Source: Nageia nagi (lineage: Eukaryota > Pinophyta). Taken from it: DNA of 64,000 bases. Below are positions 1-13,100 of the stretch, one piece after another (position 1 is the first letter of the stretch; every line of letters begins with the position of its first letter). Position numbers and translations under genes: made by a program. Below the pieces are notes generated by a model, which saw only the letters and a program-made list of their open reading frames with translations, was not told the origin of the DNA and ran no database searches. The stretch is taken from contig JBITNC010000001.1 of NCBI GenBank assembly GCA_050084985.1, positions 65,844,001 through 65,908,000 on the forward strand. Reading direction: 5' to 3'.

Positions 1-559
1 AACGTCCAACTCTGAGAGCTAGGGTTTGTATTGTTCAGCATCTCATACCATAATACAGGTCGTTGGGCATTGGATCTCAGTATTGCATTGTTCATAATGT
101 GTGTGTGTCATCATTGAGCATCATTGTTCCATTATTGTGCATGCGTTGGTATCTGTAGCATTTCTTTATGTTGGTTTTCCGTATTGTGGCCATTGTGGAT
201 GTTATTAAGTTGTATTTCCATCATTGTGAGCATTCGTTGGGTGTTTGGTATGACTGGAAGCCTTAGAGGGCTGACGTCAGCCTTGTATGTATGTTTGGTT
301 CCTTAGAGGCCCATCGTTGGTCTTGTGGAAGTGTTGTTGTGGGTGCTTGGAACCCTAGTTTGTGCTTTTGATTATTGAGTTACTAATATTTGGTTTGAGG
401 TTCATTTTGGATCCTCACATGCTAGCTTCTCAAAAGATGCAATTACAACTCCTCCAAAGTGTGCGACCAGCAATGCATGCAACAAGATGCCAAACTCCAT
501 CTAAAATGCAGCTAAGGAAGTGGATGCATATGTTTGGAAAGATGCAAAGGTGACTATCT

Positions 560-1640
560 AAAACCATGCGACCACTTGGATTGGTGTTTGTATGCAATGA
601 AGGGGTGGTTGCATGCTTTTCAAAAGATGCAATTATAACTCATCAAAATCATGTGAACACTCCTTAAGCAGCTTGAACTAACACTTAGTCAATTTTGGAG
701 ATGCAAGAGGGTGGTCGGGTCTTTCCAAAAAGATGCAAACATAACTTTCTTGAACCGTGCGACCACTTTGGATGCTAAGTCTGATTTGGTGCAAATAGAT
801 ACATGTACTTGCTTTTATAATTACTTCCTTGATAGGTGTCGGTGTTGGACTGGTCAGAAAGGGGGCTGAATGGGCCTAAGACAGGCTCCTTTGGTGCATG
901 TTCAACATCTGGAGGGGTGGTCGCATGCTTTCCAAAAGATGGTTTGGTTACTGTTTAGAACCATGCGAACACCTCTAGCAAGCCCTTTGTCCAACACTTT
1001 GGCAATTTTAGAGTTCAAAATTCTGAAAAGGGGGGTGGTCGCACGGTTTCCGGAAGATGGGAAGATGACTTCTTTCAACCATGCGAACGCCTCTAGTGTT
1101 TGTAAAATGAGTGAACAAATAAACCAAGCGGCTCTCCTTTATATACTAACTTCCTTCGCTAGGTGTCCTCATTCGTATGGCTTAGGTGAAAGTCGATTGA
1201 GGTTAAGGCAGATGCAACGTTCAAAGGACGTGGTGCGGAGGCCACAAAAAGATGGGTTTGCAACTTTTCTGAACAGCGCGAACACCTTTTGAAGGAGAAA
1301 TTCAAACACTTAGTTAACTTTGTGCTCCCAGACCATTCAAAAGGGGTGGTCGGATGGTTAAGGAAAGATAGACTTGTAATTATTTGAAACCATGCGAACA
1401 CCTCCCAAATGACGCTTTTTCTTCGTTTCAGCTTTGCTTCTTAAAGAGGGGTTGGTCACATGAATTTTGAAGGATGACAATGTAACTTTTTGAACTCATG
1501 CGAACACCTTCAAGATGAAAAGTTTTGAGGACTTAGGCAACATTTTCAGGGCTGAGATCTGCTTGAAGGGTGGTCGCACCATTTCTCAAGGATGGAAACG
1601 TGACTTTCTTGCAAAATGCGACCACCTTTGGACTTGGCCA
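560..1640. repeat. Array of about nine imperfect inverted-repeat units
   Basis: The block GGTGGTCGCATG (and variants) alternates with its reverse complement CATGCGACCACC about every 100-120 bases, near 604/566, 714/757, 914/963, 1035/1081, 1346/1391, 1453/1498 and 1570/1614. Each pair encloses an A-rich stretch such as CAAAAGATGG and could fold into a hairpin. The design, though not the exact sequence, matches the hairpin array in the U3 part of the giant LTR at 40.5-41.5 kb, so this may be the U3 of a related element whose start lies left of the window. No gene is visible in 1-1900. Confidence 0.7.
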
Positions 1641-1937
1641 ATTTTTGGTGACTTTCCAAGATGTAAGATGCCATGCATTGAGAGACTCAATGCAAATCCT
1701 TATGACTCCTTAGCGACTTCGATATGAATTTCAACTTCATTTCTACGAATGAGCTCTCCAAAATGTTTTTTCTATATTTCAAGTAAGCCTTTAAGTGCAT
1801 TTTAAAGTTACACTTTGGGCTATTCTGAACAATTTTCTTCCGTTGCTACCCGAAATGTTGTTTGGGCCAAGCCTTTTGAAGCTTCCACTTTGCTTTGAAA
1901 CTGAGGGTCCCCATCTTTTGCAAAAAAAAGAGGAGGG

Positions 1938-2600
1938 GTGTGTAGAGATGTCAACAGGATCACTATCATAAGGTATGGCATTAATTCTGATTTTTGTCTG
2001 CACTACAACAGCATTTCATTTGCTTGGTATAGCTTTGATATTCATAATGGTGGTTGGATGAAACAATTGTTGGTTTCAGCTGAAAATAAGGCACAAGCTT
2101 TGTCTAAATTGGGTGATATTAAAAGAGTTGTTAAAAGCACAATGGAGGAAGTGAAAGAAGTATTTTTGCACATGAAAAATGATGGACTACTTACAAATGA
2201 GGTTTACAAGCAAATGGTGAACGAAGGTGAGTTTTAGAGAAATTTTCATAGAAGATAAGTACATGCAAGTTAGCATACATAATTTCAATTCTGAGATAAG
2301 GATTAAAAAGGAGGAAGAATCCATTGTTCTACATGATTTGCTTAATGACAAAGCCAATGAAAATTATCTCATAAAGGAGGCCGCAATTGTAGTTTTTCTA
2401 CTAGGGAAGAATGCCATAGGAGGGGCTCTTCCAAAAGAAGAGAATTCTGAAAAAAATTGAAGAAGAATTTGCAGCAGCATTTATGAATAATGGAATGCTC
2501 ATGGTGGAATATGGGAATGAAGACCATTCGCTGGAATGGAAGGAAACTTTGAAAGTCCAGATTTTGAATCATCTCTTATTGAGTAGATGGGGGATGAATT
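1938..2600 (+). pseudogene. Unrecognised open-frame remnant
   Basis: Two overlapping short frames (1938-2237, 99 codons; 2227-2460, 77 codons) and a further open stretch to about 2590 carry a Lys/Glu-rich, probably helical sequence, for example around KRVVKSTMEEVKEVF. I do not recognise the family. The frames are broken by stops. The segment lies between the inverted-repeat array and a chromodomain remnant, so it is probably the decayed inside of a retroelement. It does not match the giant-LTR protein or any gag seen elsewhere in the window. It could also be chance. Confidence 0.25.
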
Positions 2601-2654
2601 ATTGTGGTATACTATCCCAAAGTCATCCTCAATCATAGAACTTGCCAACTTCGT

Positions 2655-2810
2655 CCCAAATGATTACAAAGTGCTAGTTTAAAGGCATGGACTACAATCT
2701 AAAGATGCCACGTGGGAATTACTCCATCAAGTTCAACAACAATTGCCGTAGTTCACGCTTTGAGAACAAAGCTTTTTCCAAAAAGAGTGGCATGTTACAT
2801 AACCAACTAT
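2655..2810 (+). pseudogene. Chromodomain tail of a Ty3/gypsy integrase, remnant
   Basis: Reading with stops ignored gives a VLV.RHGL..KDATWE-like core followed by QQQLP.FTL.....FF, the usual end of plant chromovirus pol (VKW.GL...DATWE, then a short acidic tail). The Lys-Trp pair is damaged and stops are present. In life this domain tethers integrase to methylated histone tails. Only the last 50 or so residues survive. It may belong to a different copy than the pol remnant further right, because the order (tail before RT) is wrong for a single element. Confidence 0.5.
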
Positions 2811-3214
2811 GCTTGCATTATGTAATAATCTTATTTTATAATGTTTGGATGTATTAGTAATGTTTAGATGATATATCTTATGGTATTTTGTAATATTATA
2901 ATTTTTTTCCAAAGTGATATGTTAGGGTTAGCGTTTAGGCAGATTGTGTGATAGTGAAGATTCATATTATTACAAAAATCCTTACTGAAAGCTAAGAGGA
3001 CTATTGTCAAATATTCTATTTTGAGTTTTTTCTCTTTTTGGAGGTTGCTCCCTCAAAAAGGCCAACAACAATATAAGGTTATCTTATATTTTACCACTGC
3101 ATTTGTGTATTTTGTAATTCCAATTCATTAGATATAATTGATGCTTATATTATAAACTTGTTTGCATCACAAAGAAATCATGACCATGTTATAAGCCTAG
3201 CTTTAGGAAGTGAA

Positions 3215-4828
3215 CTTCTCAATATAAAGCCATACAGGTATCCATTTTGTCAAAAAAAGTGAGCTAGACCAACTAGTTCAAGAACTATTGGAACATCATG
3301 TCATCATGCCAAGTACCAACCCCTTCTCTTCACCAATGGTCATGGTCCACAAGAAAGATGGATCGTGGAGAATGTGCATGGGCTATAGAAAGCTCAACAA
3401 GATCACCATCAAAGGAAAGTTTTCATTCCTATTATTGATGATTTAAAAGATGAATTACATGTGACATTTTTTTCACCAAAGTAGACCTTAAATCTTGTTA
3501 TCATCAAATAAGTCTCAAGAATGAGGATATTCCAAAAATAACATTTTGAACTCACGAAGATCATTGCAAATTTCTAATCATGCCTTTTGGTCTCACTAAT
3601 GCTCCATCTATATTCTAAAGTTTTATAAATACAATCTTCAAGCCCTTCCTTTGGAAATTGTTTTAGTATTATTTGATAACATATTGATCTATAATAAAAA
3701 ATGGAAATTGGCCTACTTAATGTTGAAAAGGTACTTCAATGTTGGAGATGCGCAACTATATGCCAAAAAAATCAAGATGTGCTTTTGATATAAAGATGTA
3801 GAATATTTAAACCATATTATCTCTCATGAAGATGTAAAGGTTGACCAAGAAGGTTCAATCAATGAAAGAATGACCACTACCTAAGACTCAAAAACTTAAC
3901 AACATTCTTGGGACTCATGTCAGCACTCTTAACAACACTAACTAAAATTAACCATGCCAGACTTCAACAAAACCTTCCTAATAGATTGTGATGAATCAAG
4001 AAATGGAGTTAGTGTTGTATTCATGCAAGATGACCACGCATTGGCATTTGAAAGTATCTACATGGGGTTCAAAAATGGAGACGTTACTTGATGGGAAGAT
4101 GATTTATAATCAGAACGAATCATAGCAGCTTGAAAAACTACTTGGAACAACATCTCTCATGTGGAGAAATATAAATGGGACACCAAAATGCTTTGCTACG
4201 ACTTTGAAAAAGGAAAATAGAATTTTGCAATAGATGCACTATGCAAGAGTAACATGGATCTCTATATTCCATATCATCCCCAACACCAGCAAGGATAGAA
4301 CAACTAAGAAAAGAACGGAAAGAAGACACTACTATAAAAAAAAGAGTCATTCACCAATTGAGTAGCAATCATAAGCAACCTAAAGGGTTTGAATAGAAAA
4401 ATGAGATCCTCAAATTCCAAAATAGGATCTAGAAGGGGAAAACATCCAAATGTAAAGAATTAATTCTTCATAAGTTACATGGATCTCTTTCACAAGACAT
4501 TCAAGATTCTTTATAAAACTTATCGCATTCTGAGGGGATGGGCTCAAACACGATATAAATAAATTTGTAGAAGAATGTGACATATGCGAAAGAAAGAAAG
4601 GAGAAATAGTAAAAACACTTTGATTACGGCAACCTTTTGATTGTAAAGATAGGTTGCCTATGGTATTCCTTATCTCATCAAATACGGATTTACCACACTT
4701 CTCCTAAATGCTTGCAAAATGAATTTAAGTGACTGCACACAATTAAAAGTTGCTAAATAAATACGAGAAGAAATCATCACCATATAAAGAAGACACCAAT
4801 TTATCATAGGGAAACCCAACTTGGGAAG
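3215..4828 (+). pseudogene. Decayed Ty3/gypsy pol (RT, RNase H, integrase zinc region)
   Basis: The RT is recognisable from about 3265: SSPMVMVHKKDGSWRMC, a frameshift near 3420, then FFTKVDLKSCYHQI, FGLTNAPSIF and DNILIY in place of the FFDDILIY active site. RNase H (3960-4230) and the integrase N-terminal zinc region (about 4440-4620) follow with many stops and frameshifts. The element is old. It ends abruptly at 4828, where the TGTTG terminus of a giant LTR begins, so the giant LTR probably inserted into it. GGAAG (4824-4828) would then be the target duplication, but the partner copy is not found because the far end of that LTR is rearranged. Confidence 0.75.
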
Positions 4829-6038
4829 TGTTGGGATGCCTTTCTTTCCCGCGAAGACCCTCTAAAAATTGCGCGCAGAACTTAGGAGATCCCAAGCAAC
4901 ATAGTTGGGAATGCGTGACCAATTCCCCCGTTTGAGAAGGATTTTATACCTCCAAGGCTCTTGTCGAAACACCCTACTCAGCAACCCAACGTTACAAGCG
5001 TGTTTTTGGAATAGGGATAGATAAAAGAAAGTGCGGTATCCTCCTTTTGAATCAGCCTCAATGGAATGGAATAGTCTATTAACCAAAGTTGTTTTATTTG
5101 ATGTATAGAGTTTATTTGAAACACTTGTGTGTGGACTTAAAGATTGTATTTGGTTTGAAAGCATAAAGAATGCATAAAGGCAATAAAGTAGAAGGTGAAG
5201 GACAAAACCTTGGAGAAGGAACGAATACTTGGTCAGATATGAGTTTGAGGTTCACTGACGGGAAAGTATCTAAGAGTTGATCTCTTCCGAATCGGTTAAG
5301 GATTGTTCATCCAACATTGCAAGCAAACAACTTCACGTTTGATTTACTTCAAAGAGGAGCGAGGAGGAATGCCAATTGTTGGTTCTCTACGCATAGGATA
5401 GATGCAATTGAATGGAAATGGAAGGTTTCAAAGTGAAAGGATCATGGTTTTGGATGAAGGACCTAACAAGATGTCATGAAAGTAGAAACTAACATAGAAT
5501 ACCCAATCAACTTGTATGTTAAGGACCAAGCAACATGCATAGGTAAGCTTCAAGCACTTTTTAAAATAGTTCAAAGATAACTTCCCTAAAGCTCAAAAGC
5601 TTTCAAAGGAATAAAATGAAAGTGCACAAACCAACTATGAATGTTCTCAAGATTCAATCGATAACACCAATATGAAAAATATCAAACTCAAGTCTTTGCA
5701 TAACCACTTTGTATTAGATTTGAAAAAGGAGGTGCTAAGATTTACAATATGCTCTCAATTCTCAAAAGTTCTCTCTTCAAGAATGAAGTGTTTGCTTCAG
5801 AATGAAGTCTTTACAAAAATGAGACCCTTGGTTTCTTATTTATAGACTTTTGGAAACTCTAAAAGTAACTTTTGGAAACCCTAGAAATGAGTTTCAAACC
5901 CCAAATCCCTAATTGCAACATTAACAACTATTTACAAGCTAATTGAAAATGCTAATTGAGATTACAATTGGACTTAGTGGAAATCCACTAAGCCAAAATT
6001 TGGCTTACATATCAAAATTTGCCAAAATAGACATCTTT

Positions 6039-6905
6039 CTATTCTAGCAGTGGTGGGAAGATGGCTTTTACATTTGTCGCAATTTTGGCTTCAAACTCAT
6101 CTCCCATGAATGCTTCTATGTTCCTGATGGCCCGATGGATTGTCTGGAGGATTCCTTTGTTTGGTAGCTGGTGCTCCAGGATGGCCTCATTGGTTTTGAC
6201 CATTTCCTTGCACCATGCGACAAGTCTAATTCTTCCATTCATCTATTTCCCTATTTTCAGGCTGTGTGGATCCTCGGGACATAACTGCTCTGCAATAGTG
6301 GTGTGGATTGTTGTCATCACCGTCATATACTTCTTGATGTTGTTTTCCTCAAACAAAAGTACCTGGAATTTTTATTTGCTTGCTTGCTCACTGATAACGG
6401 CTTTGAGTTGATCTCTAGTGTATATGAAGTCGATGGATTTGACTTTGATGTAGAACAAATAATCATACAGTTGGAACCAATCTATGCAAAAATCTAGCAC
6501 GACCGGATGATGGGAAGCCCTTCTTCGTAGATCAAACATTGTGGGGTATCCGTTCCTCCATCTGATGATTAGCTGATCTAATCTTTCCGCCTGAGAATGT
6601 GATCCCTCCTTAATATAAAAATTTATCATGCTTGAGTGGAGTGCTTTGATAGCCTCAATAAGGTCCTTGGTCCATCCTTACTTCAGTGCGGTGATTCCAG
6701 TATTTAAATCAACTTGTTTTTTGATGTCTTTAACTGTCAAATCAGCAACCTTGACTTCTTTGTTAATCATTTCCTGACTAGCCATTTTTTGCTTTAGTTC
6801 CCGAATCTCTAATTTTAATAAGGTACCGGATTCTCAATACTTGTGTGTTAGTGATAATGTTGTGCTCCATTCCCAATGGGCCAACAATCTCTGCAAGGGC
6901 CTCTT
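6039..6905 (-). pseudogene. Giant-LTR protein, C-terminal part, copy A-minus
   Basis: Three minus-strand frames (6778-7098, 6372-6629, 6039-6242) match the 279-codon plus-strand frame at 12398-13237 almost residue by residue, for example FNFYIKEGSHSQAERLDQLI here and FYIEEGSHSQAKKIDQLI there, and LVAWCKEMVKTNEAILEHQL here. The copy has at least two frameshifts and a stop near 6680. Function is unknown; see the entry at 10170. Confidence 0.8.
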
Positions 6906-6934
6906 CTATCTCAACTGTGAGGGCAAACTTTCCA

Positions 6935-6938
6935 GTAC
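6935..6938. repeat. Target-site duplication GTAC, left copy
   Basis: GTAC directly before the A-plus terminus. The same four bases follow the other end at 14455-14458. The uninterrupted target can be read in A-plus itself as CCTGGTACCGGAAAG. Confidence 0.8.
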
Positions 6939-7169
6939 TATTGTGCTCGCACAACACACCCCAAGATGCAGCATTTTGGGGACCCAATTTTTGCAATGAC
7001 AATGAGCAACATTGCCTAGGCATGATCAACTTATGACAAGTATGGAGACCTGAAGCGGCCAGATGATCAAACAATGCACGAGCATGCCCCGGAGTCACGA
7101 AGAGAGTTCAACTCAGCCAGTGGCCAAGTCAGAGCCCAATTTCAAACGACACCTCACGGGACGGAGTCG

Positions 7170-7770
7170 TGGATCACAACAGCAACCAAACATTGGAGCT
7201 TTGAACAAATGGCCCCTAGGGCGAAAAAGGCATCATTTTGGTAAGTTTGAGCAACAAAGGTGCTAAGGTGACAAAAGGTGCGTTTTTGGTCAAGTTTGAG
7301 CCCAGGAGTAGTGGATATAGTTAAGATAATGAAAATGCACGTTTTTGCACAAATTGAGCCCAAAAAAGGCATCTACAGCCAAAAAGCATGTTTTTGTCAA
7401 TTTTTGAGCTTGGAAAGCCAAAAAATGGTTAGTAGCATGGAAAAGCGTGTTTTGGTCAATTTTGAGCTCGAAATGGTCAGTACAGAAAAATGTGCATTTT
7501 TGCAGAATTTGAGCCTAAAAAGCTCGGAAATGACCAAAATCGCAAATTTAAGCTCAAAGTACTCGAAAAAGCTCGTAAATGCCAAGAATGATCGTTTTTG
7601 CACATCTTGAATCCGAAATGGCCGAAAATGTAGACTTTGAGCTCGAAATGTCAAAAATGATCGTTTTTTCACCATTCGATCTCGGAAATGTTCAGAAATG
7701 CTGGAAATGGTCAAAATGCATAGTTAGAGCCCAAAAATGCAACGTTTGGGCCCATAAAAGGTGGGAAAGG
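7170..7770. repeat. U3 repeat array of copy A-plus (GAGCTCGAAA motif)
   Basis: About ten degenerate units of 50-75 bases combine GCGTTTTTG, CAATTTTGAGC and TCGAAATGGTC. The core TTTGAGCTCGAAA is nearly palindromic. The same array type is found at 61070-61700, again shortly after a giant-LTR start. Short open frames on both strands here follow the repeat and are not genes. Confidence 0.7.
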
Positions 7771-7937
7771 TCGGGAATATGCAGTATAGCCCGGAATAGA
7801 TGGAGAAAGTAAGTTTGAGCACCCTTGAGGAGTAAAAAAAAAATAAGCGTTCTGGCATCTGAAAAGCTTCGGGTTGAGATTGGAAAAGTGAGTTTTTTTC
7901 AAAGTACTTGTAATGAAAATCCGAGAGAGAGGTGTGA

Positions 7938-9050
7938 TGCCAAATGACAAATTAAGGCCACTTTGCTCTTGGAAATGTCAAAAAAACTCGTGTTTTAACC
8001 GCTGAAAAGTTAGGGGGGAGTTTTGCAAGTTTTCCCTCACTTTGTCTAAAGTTGAAAAATGGCCTATTCTCTTCAAAACGTATGCCTACCTTTTGGGATG
8101 CCAAGATTGATCCGAAATGGCAATTTTTGAGCTCAGGAGCGTGGAGATCGCGATTTTACATCAAATTGGTCTTTCAAGTTTGCGATTTCGAAGAGTTTTG
8201 CTCCACCAAAAGTGAGAAAAATGGAAGATGAGCAAAAGGACAGCCAATAGGAATGCTCCAAATTTTTCAAAATTTCAAAAATGCAAAAATGAAAATCCAA
8301 AGAAAAGGTAGGGTGCCAAATCCAATTTTAGGCATTTTCCCTCTTGGAATTTTTGAAAAATATCAAAAAATACCCCCTTAAAAGCTAAGCGCTGGTTTTA
8401 GGTGATTTCCCATCACTTCCTAAATTTCGAAAATGGCCTAAGACCTTCAAAACCTATGCCTACCCTTCTTGTGCCCCAAAATTGCAAAAAAATTGAAATT
8501 TATTATTTTCATGAGGTATAGGATGGGATTTCACACAAGTTTGATGATTTGAGTTTTCCAAAAAAATGAGACATACCTCCTCAAATCATCAATATTTGAT
8601 CAACCAATGAGAGCTCCAAAATTTTCTAAAATTTCCAAAATTAGTCAAATCAAAAAAGAAAAATGAGGTAGGGTGCAAAATTCAAAGGAGATCAAAATTG
8701 CCTCTTGCAAGATTACAAAAAAATCAAGATTTGTCTCCCAAAAAGTTAGGGGGAGTTTTGAAAGTTTTGGGCCAACTTCTCAAATTTCCAAACATGCCCA
8801 AAGCCTTCAAAACCTGCACCTAGCCTCCTTGGCCCTCAAAATTGCTTAAAAGTGACATTTAATGCTGCCATGTGATAGGTGGTGTGATTCTACACCATTT
8901 TGGTCTCTCACTTGTGCAATTTGGTCCACGAAAACTCCCAAAAACCACTTTTTTGCATTCAAAAAGGATTCAAGGGCTAAAAACTCAAGAATTTGGATAT
9001 TTTTTCCCAAAAAACTCAAAATTTGAAATCCAAATCTGAAGTATGGAGGT
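7938..9050. repeat. Three tandem repeats of about 365 bp in the U3 of A-plus
   Basis: Units start near 7938 (GCCAAATGACAAATTAAGG), 8310 (GCCAAATCCAATTTTAGG) and 8670 (GCAAAATTCAAAGGAG). Each has CTCTTG, then AAAAGTTAGGGGG or a variant, then ATGGCCTA or ATGCCCAA, then CTTCAAAACCTATGCCTA. They are well diverged, so the duplication is old. Nothing coding is seen here. Confidence 0.7.
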
Positions 9051-9262
9051 TGAAAAGCATCCAAAGGCTATCATCTTTGCCTTCAAGGACCCCCACATTG
9101 CACCAAATCTGCTCCTTCCACACTTAGGCACAGGTTTTGACTTGTTTCCCCATTTTCCTCCACTTTTCAAATGTTGGGAATGAGAGGAAAGAGTCCAAAT
9201 TGCAAAATTTTAACTTAGGGTTGATGTGGTGTTGACATGTGGCACCTTTTCACCCCCTAAGT

Positions 9263-9272
9263 CTATAAATAA
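9263..9272 (+). promoter_or_regulatory. TATA box upstream of the LTR coding region, copy A-plus
   Basis: CTATAAATAA stands in a GC-richer context (CCCCTAAGT before it, CACCCTTACCCGCTCC after it), a typical plant LTR or pol II core promoter. The coding region starts about 900 bases downstream. The equivalent box in copy C is at 41648. The stretch from here to 10169 is leader with no gene seen. Confidence 0.55.
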
Positions 9273-10169
9273 CACCCTTACCCGCTCCATTTTACACACT
9301 AATCCCATTTTTGCACCCTTATGCTGCCAAAAATTTTGAGAATTTGAAAGCAAAGTGAGAAAGAGAACCCATTTTCAGCCTTGGAGAATATTTTGAACAC
9401 TTAACATCTTGGCCATTCACCCAAACTCTATTGAAATTCGAAATCCAACATCCTCCATCCCACATGAACTCCATTTTCCAAGTTTTTGAAGATCTTTACC
9501 CCAAAACCCCATTTTTCAAACCCTCAAACACTTGAAAAACTTTTTTTCTAGATTTCAAGATTGACCACTTTTTGGGATACCCTTTATCCTCATGATCAAC
9601 TTTTATTTTTAGCAAAAAAAAACAAAAAAAATACATATGATCCAAGATCTGAGTGCCTAAAATACTCGTTTCTTCACAAAAAAATTCAAATTTTTTTTCC
9701 AAAAACTCCAAAAATTGTTTTTGAAGTCCGTTTTGGCCGTTTCAAAGTCTAAAACAACTTCCCCACTCATTCTCCATCCATCTAAAGTGTTAAAACTTGA
9801 TTCCGGCACCATTTGCCAATTTTCACCTTTTTTCCTATTGAAAAAGTCAACTTTTCAAGCAAAAAATTGAAAATTCTCCAAAAGTCCTAAATTTTTGCCA
9901 AGGCATTCTCCTCTAAGTTAGTTACCTTTGTGTTATTCCAAACTCACCCAATAGGCCTTGAAAATTGCAAATTTTGACAATTTTTCGATGATGCAACACT
10001 TGAAGTAAAAAATGCCAAAAATCCAAATTTTTCAAAAAACTCTCTTTGTCTGCCTAAAAAGTGCCATAAGCTTCCCAGGACACTTCTAACTCTTGTAGTT
10101 TGCTTAGATAAGGAAAAAATGGCGTTAGTTGCTCATAACATCAAAGATAGGAAGTAGAGAAGGCTCACA

Positions 10170-13100
10170 ATGGACACCACCATCACGTTCAAACACACAA
10201 CAGAGCCTGTGATGCCTACCGCAAGAATCATTGATCAGCTAATAAAAACTCTAATGAAAATACAAACATTGGATCTAGCTTCACTAGTGAAGGATACATT
10301 GAAATCCTCCCTACTAGTAATAGCTGCTATGGTGCCATTTGCCACCCCCTTCCCCGAGCTATGCTATGAGCTAGGAAAGCTTTGTGACATTAGAAGGCGA
10401 AGACTCCTCGATAGAAGGAACGAGGTAATCATGGACTTCTCTGAGGAAGGAATAGAAAATGCATTCGCTTGGATAAACGAAGGCCTATCATACAGCGTGC
10501 AAGACTCCTTAAAATTCTATAGAAGTCTGAAACCGCCAAACAAAGGAGAGTTCTATCCAGTAGTCTCTAGACTAATATCAATGCTTTCCAGAGTGACCGA
10601 ACAGAAAGATGACACCAAATTACGACAGGAATTCGCTGGGTTTATAGAGCTGATCAGCAGCGGTAAAGGCATAAGGTGGAACAAAGTAATTAGTGATTCC
10701 TTGGCTTAGCAATTGAAAAATATCCAGAGAAGCAAGAAATTCTATATTAACTCCTACCTGGTTTACCTACTCCTTCATTGGAGGGAGAGGGTAACCTCAA
10801 TTAACAATACCACATATCTATATGACCCCACACATCCAATCTGGGAAAATTACCCAAGGTTCTTTGCTCACAATAAATGGAACAACGAAAATTGGAAAAT
10901 GATGACTATCGATTTTGAAGGCAAAATCTACGAAGAGATCATGGGTAGAGCCAATGTACTCAGAATATCCAATGAAGCTGCTACCACTATCAAGGGACAT
11001 GCGGACTTCTTTGCAGAAGACATAGAGTTCACCTACCTTAGGGTCTATGGCTCCAAAGAAGCCCCTTATAAGCTACCTCGTTACGCAAGTGATCGCCTCA
11101 TCCTCATGGAATTTTCAAGACACTTGCTAAACATATACGACAAGGTATGGGTAAAGAAGGTGGCAAACACTTACCAATTACCTATCATCATCGAGAATTA
11201 TGAATGCACCACCTGGTGTCAGATTGATATGATAAAACAAGAGTTGGTGATGTACGAATTTCCAACCGAGGTAGCTGAGAATCACTATGATCTCGATGGA
11301 GTGATTGATGCATTTTTTCAGAAGACATGGAACTCATCATATCCACACCAGTCCCTTGGTAGCATTGAGAGGTACAGGAACATTCAGGATGCCTTGCAGG
11401 TTCAACGAAAACAGCGAAAAGCCAAATAAGCTACCAGTTTAAAAGCCAATGCATAGGTCACCGCATCCTCGAGCCATGGGTATATTATTCCCATACTATC
11501 ACATTCAGTAACCCTGGCTCAAGGACATAATGGGCAGTATGCTACCAATAGCATCCCCGAACAAACCATTGAAACAACGGTCATGGGTACAAAGAATGGA
11601 ATCCTGGACCTCAGAAGAGCAGACCTGATCTCTCAACCATTCAAACACTTGCAGAAAAAGATAAATCTCCCGCAAGATTTGAATCGGAGTGGTATGCGCC
11701 TGAATCAAAACCCCAACACATCATCATCCAGTTCTGACAAGTATGGATCGAGTGGCTCATTAGAGTCTAATGAAAAGATGGATCTTAGTGTAGTCATCAA
11801 CACTGGCATGGAGATAAACCAAGATATTGTCTTTGATAGGATCGACACATCATTCAGTAGAGATCCTTAACGAGGGCAATCCCTCAATTGATATGATTGT
11901 ACAACAAGCAGTAGGAGTAGGCACCCCAAAATCCGCTCCTCAGAAACAGGCGTCACAAACGCCACCATCTCGGAGGACTACAACAACATCAGCACAGAAG
12001 GGTACATCAAGACCTAAGGCAATGGCATCATTTTCAAGGGAGATGATGGAAATCAAGAGGATGAAGGAGAAAACGAAGAACAAAGAAGAAAAAGAAGACA
12101 AGTAGAGCATGATGTTAAGATCATCAAAGACGGAGAGATGGTTCCCTATGGAAAACAACCCATGGAACCCCATTTCGACATGGCTGCAGTGATGGCTAAT
12201 TTGATTTCAAATCACCCCTACGAAGGAGAAGATTCCGAAGATGAAAATGAAGAACTTCAGCAGATTGATACTTTCACCACCACTGTAGGTAAAGTCACCT
12301 ACAAGGACAAGCTCTAATAAAAAAAAACAAGCCTGGTACCGGAAAGTTTGCCCTCACAGTTGAAACAAAAGAGGCCCCTGCAAAGATTGTTGGCCAATTG
12401 GGAATGGAGCATAGCATCATCATGAATGCACGGGCGTTGAGGGAATCTGGCACCTTATTAAAATTAGAGATCCGAGAGCTAAAGAAGAAAGTGGCGAGTC
12501 AAGAAATGATCAACAAAGAAGTGGCTGCTAATTTGACAGTTGAAGACATCAAAAAGCAGGTTGACTTAAATATTGGAATCACCACTTTAAAGCAAGGATG
12601 GACCAAGGACCTTATTGAGGCTATCAAAGCACTCCACTCAAGCATGGTAAATTTTTATATTGAGGAGGGGTCACATTCTCAAGCAAAGAAAATAGACCAG
12701 TTAATCATCATATGGAAGAGTGGGTACCCCATAATGTTCAACCTACGTAGAAGGGCAACCCATCATCCTTTTGTGCTAGATTTTCGCATAGATTGGTTCC
12801 AATTGTATGATTATTTGTTCTACATCAAAGCTAAGTCCACCAACTTCATATACACCAAAACTCAACTCAAAGCCGTCATTAGTGAACAGGCGAGGGAATA
12901 TGAATACCAAGTACCCTTGTTTGAGGAAAATGGCAGCATCAAGGAGTATATGACAGCCATGACAACAATCCACGCCACTATTGCAAAACAGTTGTGTCCC
13001 GAGGATCCACATAGCCTGAAAGCAAAGAGACAAATGATAGGAGGAATGAGACTGGCCACATGGTGCAAGGAAATGGTCAAAACCAATAAGGCCATCTTGG

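Larger units (their letters stand above)
4829..6938 (-). mobile_element. Giant LTR copy A-minus, 3' portion
   Basis: On the minus strand this is the last 2.1 kb of a giant LTR: the C-terminal coding part (6905-6039), then about 1.2 kb of non-coding sequence ending GGCATCCCAACA at 4829. It aligns end to end with 12340-14454 of copy A-plus in the opposite orientation. The 5' continuation of the same LTR is at 14455-14840 and 21298-22300. The break at 6938/14455 is the insertion point of the A-plus solo LTR: the flanks carry the duplicated GTAC, and joining them gives the GGTAC-GGAAAG context seen uninterrupted in A-plus near 12335. Confidence 0.85.

Noticed and set aside
124-553. Two short plus-strand frames
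   Set aside because: No homology, Cys/Ile-rich by composition, no supporting context.
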